NCBI GenBank assembly: GCA_020630775.1
Contig: JAHDIN010000015.1
Location: forward strand, 12,607-66,518
Origin: Saprospiraceae bacterium
GTDB lineage: Bacteria > Bacteroidota > Bacteroidia > Chitinophagales > Saprospiraceae
Direction: 5' to 3'
Length of the DNA: 53,912 bases
A program made the translations under genes and the position numbers. Numbering within the stretch: the stretch's first letter is position 1; every line of letters starts with the position of its first letter. Positions 38,001-43,491 of this stretch are shown here, in pieces. The notes under the pieces were generated by a model that was not told the DNA's origin, did not search any database, and saw nothing but the letters and a program-made list of their open reading frames with translations.

Positions 38001-39467
38001 TCTTGCTCTTCCATAATTATTGATTTCACATGCATCTTGATACTCATAAGATCTATTGAAGTAAAACCAAGCAATATCGGCATTACATTGAGCATCGCAT
38101 TCTTGTGTCAAGTTATTAGCATAAGAAGGAATTTCGATAGTTATGCATTCGCCAGGTTGTATCACGATACCTTCCATTTCATAAGCTACTGAAGTCGGAA
38201 ATACAACTCTAGAGCAATCTGCCATGGAATAAGTATTATTTGCTATAGCGGTCTGTGAACTTGTTGTGCCTAACGAAGCACCAGAATCATCAAAGATTTG
38301 TCCTGGATCCAACGTGAAATAGTTTTGGCCTGTTCCACTACCTGGTGTAGCATTATATAACTCAAAAGTAACATTGGTAGCTGGACCAGATCCTGTATTA
38401 CACATTTCAAAAGTCTGCATCACTGCAGTACCGCCTATTGCTGCACTTTGACCTTTAAAGCAAAAATCTCGGTTGACCCCAGTTTCAAATCCGAAACTTA
38501 AATTTGGTGTTAAGTTTGGCGTATTTGTTTGTTGTTGGATTTCTGTAGTTGACATACAGACCGTTGGACAACCCCAGTATCCACCAAAATATGAGTCGTT
38601 ATCGCAACTCAGTACATCGTAGCATCTTTCTAATACTATTTGCTCGCCGTTTTCAAAGAAGTTATCACCATCTCCAAACTCAGCAAAAATAGATGCGTCT
38701 AACCAATAACATAATGAATCTCCGTTCATTACAGGAGTAATAACCGTACCACCTGGAACAGTAACGACACTAGTTGTTGCCGTACCAGCACCATCTAGAA
38801 TGTAATATTTTAAGGAATCAAGATAGCCTTGTCCGCCATTAGTAAATGTCACTTCTCTACATACATTATCTCCTACTTGAGCAGTTATAGGACCTTCTCC
38901 CACCATACTTACTGATGGTGTCAATAAGTCATAACTATTCAAATTCGGATCATTTTCGCTTACACAACCGTTATCACCACATACTTCTATGGCATCTTTA
39001 AATGTTCCACCTCCCATTTGATGTGCTGTAGCGGCGCAATCTGCTACTCTGCAAAATTCAAAAGTAAATGCATCTCCAGCACTTAAGTCAGCTGGTGATA
39101 CATTGAATACTGGCATAGTTAAATCAGAGAGATTCGCTTCAGCTATGGTAATCCCAGCATTTGTATTGACTACAGAAATACAACCTGGAACGTAATACAT
39201 CCCTGGAGGCATCTGCAGCGTAAAGCTCGTATTATCAGCAGCATTACTACTCACAACGACTCTTATCGTATTATTAAATGTTTCTGATTGACAAACACTT
39301 ACGTCATCTGTAGGTAATGGGTTAGAATTTCCATCATTGTACAAAATAGTATATTGACCCATGACATCTCCAGAAGCCAAAAGGCCAATTAAAATGAAGC
39401 ATGCGCATAAGAAATTGTAAGTGCTCTTACTAAGGTTTTGAAGGGGAAAACAAGACGGCTTTTGCAT
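23046..39467 (-). CDS. Giant T9SS-exported surface protein: SprB, DUF11 and SdrD-B-like repeats
   Basis: The 5473-residue product has an N-terminal signal (about 1-37; hydrophobic FLCACFILIGLLASG). Residues about 38-1825 are beta-rich, cysteine-containing and of no family I can name. About 1826-3579 is an array of 23 SprB-type repeats of about 76 residues each (GxATVTASGGTPxYTYxW, then HSVTVTDANGC). About 3580-4805 holds eight DUF11 modules (DLALTKSLATGQ type) separated by Asp-rich linkers. Four SdrD-B-like modules follow near 4810, 4926, 5041 and 5168 (GDYVWLDSNGNG type), then a fibronectin-like stretch and a type A T9SS sorting domain from about 5386 (YPNPVVDELTVEL to KVIIID). A surface adhesin or gliding-adhesin role is inferred. 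No SprF/PorP-like partner gene is adjacent. Confidence 0.93.
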   Translation of the reverse strand: MQKPSCFPLQNLSKSTYNFLCACFILIGLLASGDVMGQYTILYNDGNSNPLPTDDVSVCQSETFNNTIRVVVSSNAADNTSFTLQMPPGMYYVPGCISVVNTNAGITIAEANLSDLTMPVFNVSPADLSAGDAFTFEFCRVADCAATAHQMGGGTFKDAIEVCGDNGCVSENDPNLNSYDLLTPSVSMVGEGPITAQVGDNVCREVTFTNGGQGYLDSLKYYILDGAGTATTSVVTVPGGTVITPVMNGDSLCYWLDASIFAEFGDGDNFFENGEQIVLERCYDVLSCDNDSYFGGYWGCPTVCMSTTEIQQQTNTPNLTPNLSFGFETGVNRDFCFKGQSAAIGGTAVMQTFEMCNTGSGPATNVTFELYNATPGSGTGQNYFTLDPGQIFDDSGASLGTTSSQTAIANNTYSMADCSRVVFPTSVAYEMEGIVIQPGECITIEIPSYANNLTQECDAQCNADIAWFYFNRSYEYQDACEINNYGRARAGIAYGGRQLYRYDIDMPTDMRDCDEFTLEVNYSNFYNNTKSTTEGSTELKVDVSGTGLLYTGTGTEVFKGVNVAVSQVGDLICVTYPHNGISNGSGILSLPLKATCAEGGGTKTVRLWHEGQYDDNCPGSKYHLKCLTRTYVMHCPEPCPEGGATPQFFSLERTSLGLEDLDNNGVPDGTGRAKPEDVELHRASNCDTVKGTWEIYVFPNTVGPNAGVPFNNLYVEFDLFDLNLDCTYFETDNLFEPLPDAEATIFPADGSPSYTCLVSPTIENTSSGTNDLAKYDLSACKAAWEDGDSIVFCANYVVTTSYHSSSFNQYVADNEVYSSYTADPVGENPSPENKYTCDKYNDFMNVYRHYFSPWTPTPQTINGCQGQLIYYLRYYINTQTGDIWYPNEYRPFAIPDKFTIQLDEALAYRPGSVTFSGNPVPDSDITQIGNTLTVCNLKQFFMSYGGPLLEPDESWNYNVRFNLDPTCEAQPGIYSTRFNGQVIGNGCHSPDMNYTAVTNCSNTTGWSGFGQVLYDGPQPFLTGGGTIQYTTSQGCWDVILNNGSNNLDAPFSWFYIDGGTNQMVFDAAGNPVAQDANGFYQLGDNNASASTNYTVCAQSSECDTTRINVLSGFGCTAYPTDINALSCSDTVQLVGLPLMSEVQLAFESQPSTPMPLCETQSFELKQTSAQAAYLDDPQLSILAPPGATISNIQVEYPCGSGNFEPASTTVNGDLILINLEAHSAMSANGMPGTIDALDPTEREACITFDLDTDCDFISSAGLIFQAFGKRPCGDPAINNGIRVRSSDLTIQGVNQPHGASVSIQSEFMELRGCDEGNNVEVNIDFVSLGSNFTSPTDSVIVTLDPVVEFVPGTFMCCSANPDHCLTLSYSETDANGYTRLVLAFPSMPVDLSTNPNMCFDFDVINAPGNLCDQPGNINVQVRASAGSVTCPTAAGGTCPNVQTVTGQRDINFTTEKIELSIDGMEMFGCTSTGAITYEVPVKLDSMDLEDGEFLVVDIFCATASGTPGNYIQSELLNGPITAGTTTLVSGTVAEGLCNPEFGIIVQMSSPNNDGIEQCICETLVAESGSIDCPANLTHEKVFTSLTETAPGAYDAKWTITVENNGIGDGTYNLNDVPGFDDDVEICGVEYTSDAPGNPGNPGPLMIPSDGFYELAEDQMIEGGATHTYCLIVKVKYDPSADPAVGDGMYTSCETASIGDPSSGEGLYNESQLDTDDDGTPDEISEVCEDLPCALDIISAVPSACDPMTGTYDVVVTVNYGAQPDCLLDLGGQTFLVDGSGSEVFTIENLMADGMTGITLSGFFTCEATCFDQIMYDAPEACSELICSTTQVDILCNGEATGSATVTASGGIMPYTYSWNSTPAQTTATATGLTAGDYSVTVTDNSGATTVCDVTLTQPSALTCSVLKESDISCNGEVDGSATVTPGGGTGVYTILWSSGESNATAVNLGAGSNSVTVTDDNGCTVECTIDIVEPAVLACSVDAFTNPLCAGEDSGTITVSATGGTGTITYSLNGGAAQTSGVFTDVPAGSHVITVSDANGCMAICNQDLVDPAALTCTVTEDQTASCGMNNGQATVTAMGGSPAYTYLWDNSETTATATSLVAGSHSVTVTDNNGCETVCLININTTTGLSCEITSSVDVSCNGTNDGAASVAATGGMTPFTYSWSNGASTASISGLSGGSYSVTVTDADNCSVVCSVEIAEATALVCDLNKDQDISCNGLSDGAATVAASGGVPGYTYEWSTGELTASATMLVAGMNSVTVTDADGCTTICNVDIIEPAAVTCSVDAFTNPLCAGESTGTLTVSASGGTGVLSFSLNGGAPQASGAFTNVPAGNHEIVVTDENGCSTSCTQTLTDPAVFTCSVVEDQSASCDMNDGEATVTPAGGTPGYTYLWDNTETTATATMLTAGSHSVTVTDANGCTTSCLVNINTTTGLSCEITSSTDVSCNGAGDGEVTVAGSGGTMPFTYTWSNGGNTATISNLSGGNYTVTVTDAAGCTSVCSSEVAEATELICDLTKGQDISCNGLTDGGASVTASGGVPGYTYAWSNGETTAAATMLVSGTNTVTVTDADGCTTTCEVDIIEPAAVTCSVDDFSNPLCAGESTGTITVSAMGGTGALTYSLDGGAAQSSGVFSSVAAGAHTIVVTDENGCTTSCSQTLTDPQNLTCTAIEIQSASCDMSDGQASVTGMGGTGIYTYLWDNTETTATATALSAGSHSVTVTDANGCETVCLVNINTTTGLACEITSSTDVSCNGAADGEVTVLASGGTMPFTYTWSNGADTPTISDLSGGTYTVTITDAAGCTSVCSSEVAEATALICDLTKDQDITCNGLTDGGASVSASGGTPGYTYAWSSGETTAAATMLVAGMNGVTVTDADGCTTECTVEIIEPAVITCSIDDFTNPLCAGESTGTITVSAAGGTGALTYSLDGGAAQSSGVFSSVAAGAHTIVVTDENGCTTSCSQTLTDPQNLTCTAIEIQSASCDMSDGQASVTGMGGTGMYTYLWDNTETTATAIALSAGSHSVTVTDANGCTTSCLVNISTTTGLTCEITSSTNVSCFGAGDGAVTVEAMGGTLPLIYAWSNGGDMPTISNLSGGTYTVTITDAAGCSVICSSDVTEATELICDLTKDQDISCNGLSDGGATVTASGGVPGYTYEWSTGETTASATMLVAGMNAVTVTDADGCTTECTVEIVDPSVVTCMVDDFTNPLCAAEASGTITVSASGGTGALTYSLDGGAAQPSGVFTNVLAGPHTIVVTDANGCTTSCSQSLTDPEALSCSVVEDQMASCDMSDGQATVTVMGGTAVYTYLWDNTETTATALALNAGSHSVTVTDANGCTTSCLININSIAGLTCEITSSSDVSCNGAADGTVTVSTMGGTMPITFEWSNGATTASLTDLSGGMYSVTATDAAGCTSICSVELNEATALICDVVKEQDISCNGLTDGSATVTASGGTPGYSYAWSNGETTPVAIMLVEGLNDVTVTDADGCTTVCEIEILEPEILTCDLSMNPSGCQGQDDGQITVTVMGGTAPFMYSLNGGTGQDGNVFNGLAPGNYDVIVTDANGCMSAACSIEVTVTGCLYDLSLIKELAPGETGVYNPNDDVTFRITVCNQAQIEADDITITDYIPSGMTFNAGHPTNTANGWMMTAAGYETSFSSAGGQLPAEGLTAGECVFAEIVLTVDADAPQGMNISNFAEISGDNGDDQDSTPDDDNTNDGPVTDNETDGANDDQDDHDVETIVINNFDLALTKVLATSQSANVAPGSDVTFTITVYNQGTIAADNIVVTDYVPACMTNVDPDWSGDDAGPVMTTLSVANGGLPAGGLAPDDIVQVDITLNVSATADSDCDLTNWAEISAATDDDGTVLTDTDSTPNDDPTDDVFGGDNETENLNGDEDDHDQETIGLLSYDLALTKSLATGQSSAVAPSDLIDYEITVTNQGEFNAFVVEITDYIPTCMTLADANWSGPAEGPATFTLDETNLIPAGGLTPGSSVTVPITLQLSNPVDPSCDLTNVAEISNDDGEDTDSDPDGNATNDTPGEDDIDEVEVSLLEFDLALTKSLAVGQSTTVMVGDDVTYTFTVTNQGEIPADNIEILDHIPADFALNDPDWTNTNPASITLSVANGDLPAGGLLPGAQATVDITLQVLMTAVEGNSYMNTGEINDATDEEGNPQKDRDSDPDSNPNNDPQGEDDIDEQVVSIMGNCDLALQKECAGFASNGDGTGGQMTFDIIIINQGNCDVYDIGVIDYIMQHPSWDLNDSDWYRDPFSGFAYYFIDGPLAGGESDTIQITFDITSFDINNLPSNYAEIYTASDFNGDEIDDMDSNMDFNPSNDGPPRDNVIDNSFGDEDDHDLAQICIPDLSIEKSLDPSMSPPYTFGDDIIFNICITNEGNTSFSSVEVADYIPAGFNFDPADNLEWIGAAPSVTHTFAGPINPGDQQCVDIVLEFVSGGMSTADYTNVTEITTTFDEEGEPLVDDWDSTPSNDDGDQSEDDEDNEVFRVFDIALTKVASTAGPYSYGQEMTFDYVIVNQGSVPAHDVSLVDYLPCGFEFVASPGWSVDPASGNLVNTFAGPVMPGSTATVPLTVNIVPCDEAGAWTNAGEITEAYDELGMIANDIDSDPDNDETNDGTPIDNNIDNSDGDEDDHDIEMIEIYDLALQKIIDNRGPYLPGDVVEFEIVLHNQGNVDANNILVTDYLNEGFIFTPGGVNDGWTLNGTYAEYTFAGPLAPGTSETITLFLEITIPANATFESWTNEAEIVSSDGTDADSTPDNDPNNDNDVTPGDDNDDEINEHGNGDDEDDNDVSDVLVTGSIGDTVWKDTDGDGLQNNGEVGVAGVVVTLFDCNGAEITTTTTDANGFYVFDLLLPGDYQLAFDISGLPQGCDFTLPNQGDETIDSDVDLNGDTECITLEAGEMIMDVDAGLIPLAKLGDFVFEDCNGDGLQTGESGVSGIEVELYNSEDLLVGNAFTDASGFYQFDNLYPGHYYVKVDPADYELAFENVGNNESQDSDIDHTNGFGTTRLVHLGPGECELDSFDIGLYKCVNIGERIWLDYNKNDLFDNTENGINGMKIELYRQESGEYILYDYTYSGHKPNTPSDDGYFKFCVPPGNYYLKFNNPPESLVPAVANFGINENIDSDVTGAFGDGTTAAFTVNCGQERCDIGAGYYTQGTIGDYVWLDSNGNGTRESNESGVSGIVVRAIDLFGKQLGMATTNSSGIYHIDNLGKNTYSLKFDIPSHFAATTPHMGNDITKDSDVDGTNGPNTTKFFTVNPGDYIQHMGAGLVSTGSIRPIEVDGAVSANANTLTWENNDASTSHFEIMRAVPGEEFEAIGKVLANYDTDQNNYKFEDFDIEECEACAYKVLRLDIDGEVTTSNNVSLRRRQLSNVKVSLYPNPVVDELTVELDSENTIGELKVHVLNAQGQTVKSNLILDVNVNPGQKAYKLDVKDLDNGIYTLKVIVDESKVINKKVIIID
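30480..30717 (-). repeat. Near-identical segment inside SprB array, copy 1
   Basis: This 238-bp segment matches 31395-31632 with only three differences that I could find (offset 915 bp), including silent positions, while sequence just outside both ends differs much more. It spans the junction of type A and type B repeats. It indicates recent gene conversion or duplication within the array. Confidence 0.85.
31395..31632 (-). repeat. Near-identical segment inside SprB array, copy 2
   Basis: This segment is the partner of 30480-30717, one higher-order period (915 bp) away. Differences noted are at 31398, in the word ACTAG versus GCTAG near 31571, and in TATACG versus TATATG near 31610. Confidence 0.85.
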
Positions 39468-39595
39468 TTTAGCAGTATTAATTATTCGATAGCATAAGCG
39501 AGAATAGTGTTAATATTCTTCACGAATGTTTTTGTAAATAAATCATTGAGGTTGACCTAAGAACATAGGTTTATAACCTCAGTATTACTGCTAAA
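39468..39595 (-). promoter_or_regulatory. Structured leader upstream of the giant gene
   Basis: A perfect 10-bp inverted repeat, TTTAGCAGTA (39468-39477) and TACTGCTAAA (39586-39595), begins at the base before the start codon and encloses an inner imperfect hairpin TGAGGTT/AACCTCA (39547-39553 and 39575-39581) containing ACCTA/TAGGT. It lies between lepA and the giant gene. It could be a leader RNA structure, a lepA terminator without a T-run, or an operator. Confidence 0.5.
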
Positions 39596-39727
39596 GGGAA
39601 TTCAGAAGCCAAATATATTATAATAAATCATAATATGTAAATTATTGATTAACTATAACATATTAATTATATATGCTTAAAATAGCTTTACAAGCTAGAA
39701 CAACCATGTGAGAGGTAACTATATATG

Positions 39728-41521
39728 TTAGTCGTTGATTTTCAGAACCTCTAGGAAGGCTTTCTGCGGTACTTGCACCGAACCTATGGAACGCATTTTC
39801 TTCTTACCTTTCTTTTGTTTTTCAAGTAACTTCCTTTTTCTGGTAATATCACCACCATAGCACTTGGCAGTCACATCTTTACGTAAGGCAGATATGGTTT
39901 CTCTGGCCACTATCTTCTGACCTATAGCCGCTTGAATGGCGATCATGAATTGTTGGCGAGGTAGTAATTCTTTAAGTTTTTTGCATATTTTTCTACCAAA
40001 GGATTCTGCTTTACTTCTATGCACTAAAGAAGACATGGCATCAACAGAGTCACCATTTAATTTGATATCAAGTTTTACCAAATCAGACTCTCTAAAGTCA
40101 ATCATTACGTAATCGAATGATGCATATCCTTTAGAAATGGACTTTAATTTATCGTAAAAGTCAAAAACGATTTCTGCTAAGGGTAACTCAAAAGTCATCT
40201 CAATCCTATCCTGTGTTAGATAGTTTTGCTTGGTTAAGGTGCCTCTTTTATCCATGCATAAAGTCATGATAGGCCCAATAAAATCAGGCTTAGTAATGAT
40301 TTGAGCTCTAATAAATGGTTCCTCAACCTTTTGAATCATCGTTGGATCCGGTAGGTCATTAGGTGTATGAATTGTTAATTTTTCTCCTTTCTTGGTGTAG
40401 GCAAAGTATGAAACGTTAGGCACGGTTGTGATAACCTCTTGATCATATTCTCTACTTAATCGCTCTTGAATAATTTCCAAGTGCAACATACCTAAGAAGC
40501 CCACCCTAAAACCAAATCCTAATGCTGCTGATGATTCTGGCTCGTATACTAGTGCCGCATCATTTAATTGTAATTTTTCAAGACTATCTCTTAAATCTTC
40601 AAAGTCATCATTATCTATGGGATAAATACCTGCAAAGACCATAGGTTTTACTTCTTCGAAACCTTTGATGCCTTCTTCGCACGGTTGTGCTACTGTAGTA
40701 ATGGTATCCCCTACTTTAATCTCTTTACTTTCTTTAATTCCCGTAATGATATAGCCCACATTACCTGCTGCTAATTCTTTACGTGGATGCATATCCAACT
40801 TAAGAATACCAATTTCATCCGCCAAGTATTCCTTGCCTGTATTGACGAATCGGACTTTATCGTTTTTGCGCATCATACCATTCACAATCTTGAAGTAGGC
40901 CACAACTCCTCTGAATGGATTAAAAAGCGAATCAAATATTAAAGCTTGGAGTGGTGCTTCAGAATCTCCTTTTGGTGGAGGTATTTTGGTGACGATTGCA
41001 TTTAATACATCCTCTACACCGATTCCTGTTTTACCACTAGCATGAATAATTTCTTCTAAATCAGCGCCCAATAAATCGATAATCTGATCACTCACCTCTT
41101 CAATCATCGCACTTTCCATATCGACTTTATTCAATACAGGTATGATTTCTAAGTCATGTTCTAGGGCCAAATAGAGATTCGAAATTGTTTGCGCTTGGAT
41201 ACCTTGACTGGCATCTACAAGTAATAATGCGCCTTCACATGCTGCAATTGATCTCGATACTTCGTAAGAAAAATCTACGTGGCCTGGAGTATCAATTAAG
41301 TTAAGTATATATTCTTTACCATCTGAATGCTTATAATTCAATTGAATAGCATGGCTTTTTATCGTAATCCCTCTTTCTCTTTCTATATCCATGTCATCCA
41401 AGGCTTGCGCCTGCATATCTCTGTCTGCAATGGTTTTGGTATGTTCTAACAACCTATCCGACAATGTACTTTTACCATGGTCAATATGGGCAATAACACA
41501 AAAATTCCTAATCTGCTTCAT
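39728..41521 (-). CDS. lepA: Elongation factor 4 (LepA), back-translocating GTPase
   Basis: This 597-residue protein matches LepA in length and order: G1 [10 protein letters not shown] near 11-20, G2 ERGITIKS, G3 DTPGH, G4 NKVD, then the EF-G-like domains and the LepA-specific C-terminal domain ([11 protein letters not shown] end; basic [20 protein letters not shown] segment). LepA acts on ribosomes during initiation or under ionic stress. The start ATG at 41521 is fixed by [16 protein letters not shown]. It is followed, after a 260-bp gap with a structured leader, by the giant gene on the same strand. A GC-rich 18-bp repeat lies just upstream of its start. Confidence 0.97.
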   Translation of the reverse strand: MKQIRNFCVIAHIDHGKSTLSDRLLEHTKTIADRDMQAQALDDMDIERERGITIKSHAIQLNYKHSDGKEYILNLIDTPGHVDFSYEVSRSIAACEGALLLVDASQGIQAQTISNLYLALEHDLEIIPVLNKVDMESAMIEEVSDQIIDLLGADLEEIIHASGKTGIGVEDVLNAIVTKIPPPKGDSEAPLQALIFDSLFNPFRGVVAYFKIVNGMMRKNDKVRFVNTGKEYLADEIGILKLDMHPRKELAAGNVGYIITGIKESKEIKVGDTITTVAQPCEEGIKGFEEVKPMVFAGIYPIDNDDFEDLRDSLEKLQLNDAALVYEPESSAALGFGFRVGFLGMLHLEIIQERLSREYDQEVITTVPNVSYFAYTKKGEKLTIHTPNDLPDPTMIQKVEEPFIRAQIITKPDFIGPIMTLCMDKRGTLTKQNYLTQDRIEMTFELPLAEIVFDFYDKLKSISKGYASFDYVMIDFRESDLVKLDIKLNGDSVDAMSSLVHRSKAESFGRKICKKLKELLPRQQFMIAIQAAIGQKIVARETISALRKDVTAKCYGGDITRKRKLLEKQKKGKKKMRSIGSVQVPQKAFLEVLKIND

Positions 41522-41889
41522 GGCCGCAAAGATATGTCATATCGGGATAGTATATGGTGGAATATTGGTTTTTTCCTCAAGAACTCGGCTTGCTTGGGGG
41601 ACTCGGGGTTACTCGGGGGGACTCGGCTTGCTCGGGGGGCTCGGCTTGCTCGGGGGGCTCGGCTTGCTCGGGGGGCTCGGCTTGCTTGGAGGGACTCGGC
41701 TTGCTCGGGGGGCTCGGCTTGCTTGGAGGGACTCGGCTTGATCTGGGAACGCGGTATAAGGGATTATGGTCTGAGGTTTTGCGCCTTTGTCTGAAGAAGA
41801 ATAATTAATGCTTATCTATTATGAAAATAATTTCAAGTGTGGCAAAGCAAATAAAGCCTTAATTTCGTTTTCTTTCTATAGCATTTACT
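41522..41889. other. Gene-free gap between divergent lepA and lipoprotein gene
   Basis: The 368-bp gap holds the GC-rich tandem tract 41583-41745 and otherwise AT-rich sequence where promoters of both divergent genes should lie. The tract happens to be free of stop codons in the plus-strand frames, which makes false reading frames of 84-116 codons; none has a credible start, composition or family. Confidence 0.6.
41583..41745. repeat. GC-rich 18-bp tandem repeat CTCGGCTTGCTCGGGGGG
   Basis: About eight to nine units of 18-20 bp run through the gap upstream of lepA. Each unit is two 9-mers, CTCGGCTTG and CTCGGGGGG, with variants CTTGGAGGG and CTCGGGGTT. The G runs all lie on the plus strand, and the tract is far richer in GC than its surroundings. 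Repeated G4-6 runs give potential for G-quadruplex formation. Confidence 0.92.
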
Positions 41890-42681
41890 ATGATAAAGTC
41901 TTATATCTCCTTATCGTTAATTTTACTTTTATGTGCTTGTACTAGTGAGCCTCCAGAACCTATTATTGTAGATTCGACTATACCTAAGTACCAATTAGAG
42001 GCATGGCAAAAGTTAACGCCCAACGGATCCATTTACCAGTTAAGGTTAGAAGCTGAAGCTCCTTCAGATTGCTTAAATGATATGCTCAATGCGCAATTAA
42101 CTAATGATCTGCAATCTTACACCTTAGAGATCAACCCAATCATCGATGGTGTTCCATGTGAAAATGGCAGTATTGCATTAATAAGTGACTTGGACTTGGA
42201 AGAACAAACTGGCGTCTTTCCCTTATCCATCAATCTTATAGATCAAGAATTTGTTGATGGCCAAATCAATTTTGAGACACCCGCTATGATACTGAGCAAC
42301 TTAGAATCTGACAACTTATCTATCACAAGAGATATTATTTTTAAAATACCTCAGGGCGTTGCATGGGGCTACATCAATGAACAATCTGTTCAAGGATTTG
42401 ATGCCTCTGAAATCCTATCTCTATTAAATCCACCTATTGGTACATCGCCTATTTCGTTACCCGAAATGCAATCTGGTGATTACGGTTATTTTGAATTCAC
42501 TGCGCCCGATGTAATTTCTATACCTGCTGTTTCTGGCAGTGCCACACAAGTCATTTTTGATGGTCGATCTGATGACAATTGGTCGGATCTAAATGATCTT
42601 TTAACTGAAGCAGTGGATAAATTTCCTTCTTTAGAATTTAGTTTTTGGAGGTGGAATGGGGAGACATTGTTGAATGAATAA
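41890..42681 (+). CDS. Lipoprotein of unknown function
   Basis: This 263-residue protein starts with a lipoprotein signal (MIKSYISLSLILLLCAC) with Cys17 as the lipidated residue, followed by a Pro/Glu-rich spacer (TSEPPEPIIVDS). The rest is predicted as beta-rich and acidic, with two cysteines (SDCLND, GVPCEN) that could form a disulfide. I recognise no family. It is isolated: divergent from lepA across the GC-rich repeat and convergent with the NUDIX-type regulator gene. Confidence 0.75.
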   Translation: MIKSYISLSLILLLCACTSEPPEPIIVDSTIPKYQLEAWQKLTPNGSIYQLRLEAEAPSDCLNDMLNAQLTNDLQSYTLEINPIIDGVPCENGSIALISDLDLEEQTGVFPLSINLIDQEFVDGQINFETPAMILSNLESDNLSITRDIIFKIPQGVAWGYINEQSVQGFDASEILSLLNPPIGTSPISLPEMQSGDYGYFEFTAPDVISIPAVSGSATQVIFDGRSDDNWSDLNDLLTEAVDKFPSLEFSFWRWNGETLLNE

Positions 42682-42698
42682 TTAAGAATTTATAATTA

Positions 42699-42719
42699 GG
42701 ATTTTGGATTTTGGATTTT
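42699..42719. repeat. 7-bp tandem word GGATTTT, three copies
   Basis: GGATTTT is repeated at 42699-42705, 42706-42712 and 42713-42719, 18 bp after the lipoprotein stop codon and in the gap between convergent genes. Confidence 0.75.
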
Positions 42720-42767
42720 TAGGTAGAACTACAAATGCTGAAAAATAAAGTTATCCTAAGTCCTTAT

Positions 42768-43457
42768 TTACAGTTCGAAAATAAATCCGCGTTTTTTGGC
42801 AAACTCATATTTTTCGTCATCGAAAGCATATAGTTTGGCAGGTCGATGAGCAACATTCTTTTGCAACTCGTTTTCAGTTTTCAGGATATTCATACTTAAA
42901 ATCTTCTTTCGAAAATTTCGTTTATCGAGTTCCTTTTCTAAAACAGTTTCATAAAGCTGTTGCAGCTCAGTCAATGTAAATGCCTTAGGTAATAATTCAA
43001 ATCCTATAGGTCGGAATCTAACGTCTCTTTGCAATTTCTCTAAACAAACGTGCATTATCTTGAAGTGATCAAATGCCAATGATTCTATGGATCTGACTTC
43101 TTTCCATTCCACTTTTTCGGCGAAAGATGCGGCTCTTAAATCAAATTCGTTCACATTTACCAAAGAATAATAGGCAACAGTAATCACTCGACCTTTGGGG
43201 TGCCTATCCACTTTCCCAAAAGTAAAGACTTGTTCGAGGTAAATATTACTTAATCCTGTTAATTGCTCGAGAACGCGCTTCGCTGAATGCCTTAAATCTT
43301 CATCTGGCTTCACCATATCTCCTGGCAAAGCCCACATACCGGCGAATGGATACTCCTTTCTTTTAATCAAAAGAATCTTCAAGTGGTCTTTATCAAACCC
43401 AAAAATGATATTATCCACAGATACCCCAGACTTATAGATATCATTCTGAAATGACAT
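42768..43457 (-). CDS. NUDIX-type transcriptional regulator (NrtR/AraR-like)
   Basis: This 229-residue protein has a NUDIX-like domain (about 10-140) and a C-terminal winged-helix domain (about 150-229; FTLTELQQLYETVLEKELDK, RNFRKKILSMNILK). The Nudix box is degenerate: GDMVKPDEDLRHSAKRVLEQ lacks the consecutive catalytic glutamates of the REUXEE core, as in NrtR-type regulators where the domain senses a ligand without hydrolysing it. Members control NAD or sugar metabolism. It is divergent from the threonine aldolase gene, with an 18-bp palindrome between them that overlaps its likely promoter. The regulated pathway is not evident. Confidence 0.85.
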   Translation of the reverse strand: MSFQNDIYKSGVSVDNIIFGFDKDHLKILLIKRKEYPFAGMWALPGDMVKPDEDLRHSAKRVLEQLTGLSNIYLEQVFTFGKVDRHPKGRVITVAYYSLVNVNEFDLRAASFAEKVEWKEVRSIESLAFDHFKIMHVCLEKLQRDVRFRPIGFELLPKAFTLTELQQLYETVLEKELDKRNFRKKILSMNILKTENELQKNVAHRPAKLYAFDDEKYEFAKKRGFIFEL

Positions 43458-43473
43458 GAAGTTTTTCCTAGTT

Positions 43474-43491
43474 TTGTTACAAATATAACAA
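43474..43491. promoter_or_regulatory. Palindromic operator candidate with overlapping -7 box
   Basis: TTGTTA-N6-TAACAA spans 43474-43491 between the two divergent genes; its last base is the A of the aldolase ATG. On the minus strand its centre reads TATATTTG (43487-43480), an exact TAnnTTTG -7 box 22 nt from the regulator start codon. A repressor bound here would block both genes. Confidence 0.6.

Noticed and set aside
41391-41808. Three overlapping plus-strand frames rich in Gly and Leu
   Set aside because: They exist only because the 18-bp GC-rich repeat has no stop codons in those frames; they also overlap the lepA start.
42768-43457. Active NUDIX hydrolase
   Set aside because: The Nudix box lacks the catalytic glutamates and a winged-helix domain follows, so a regulator is the better reading.
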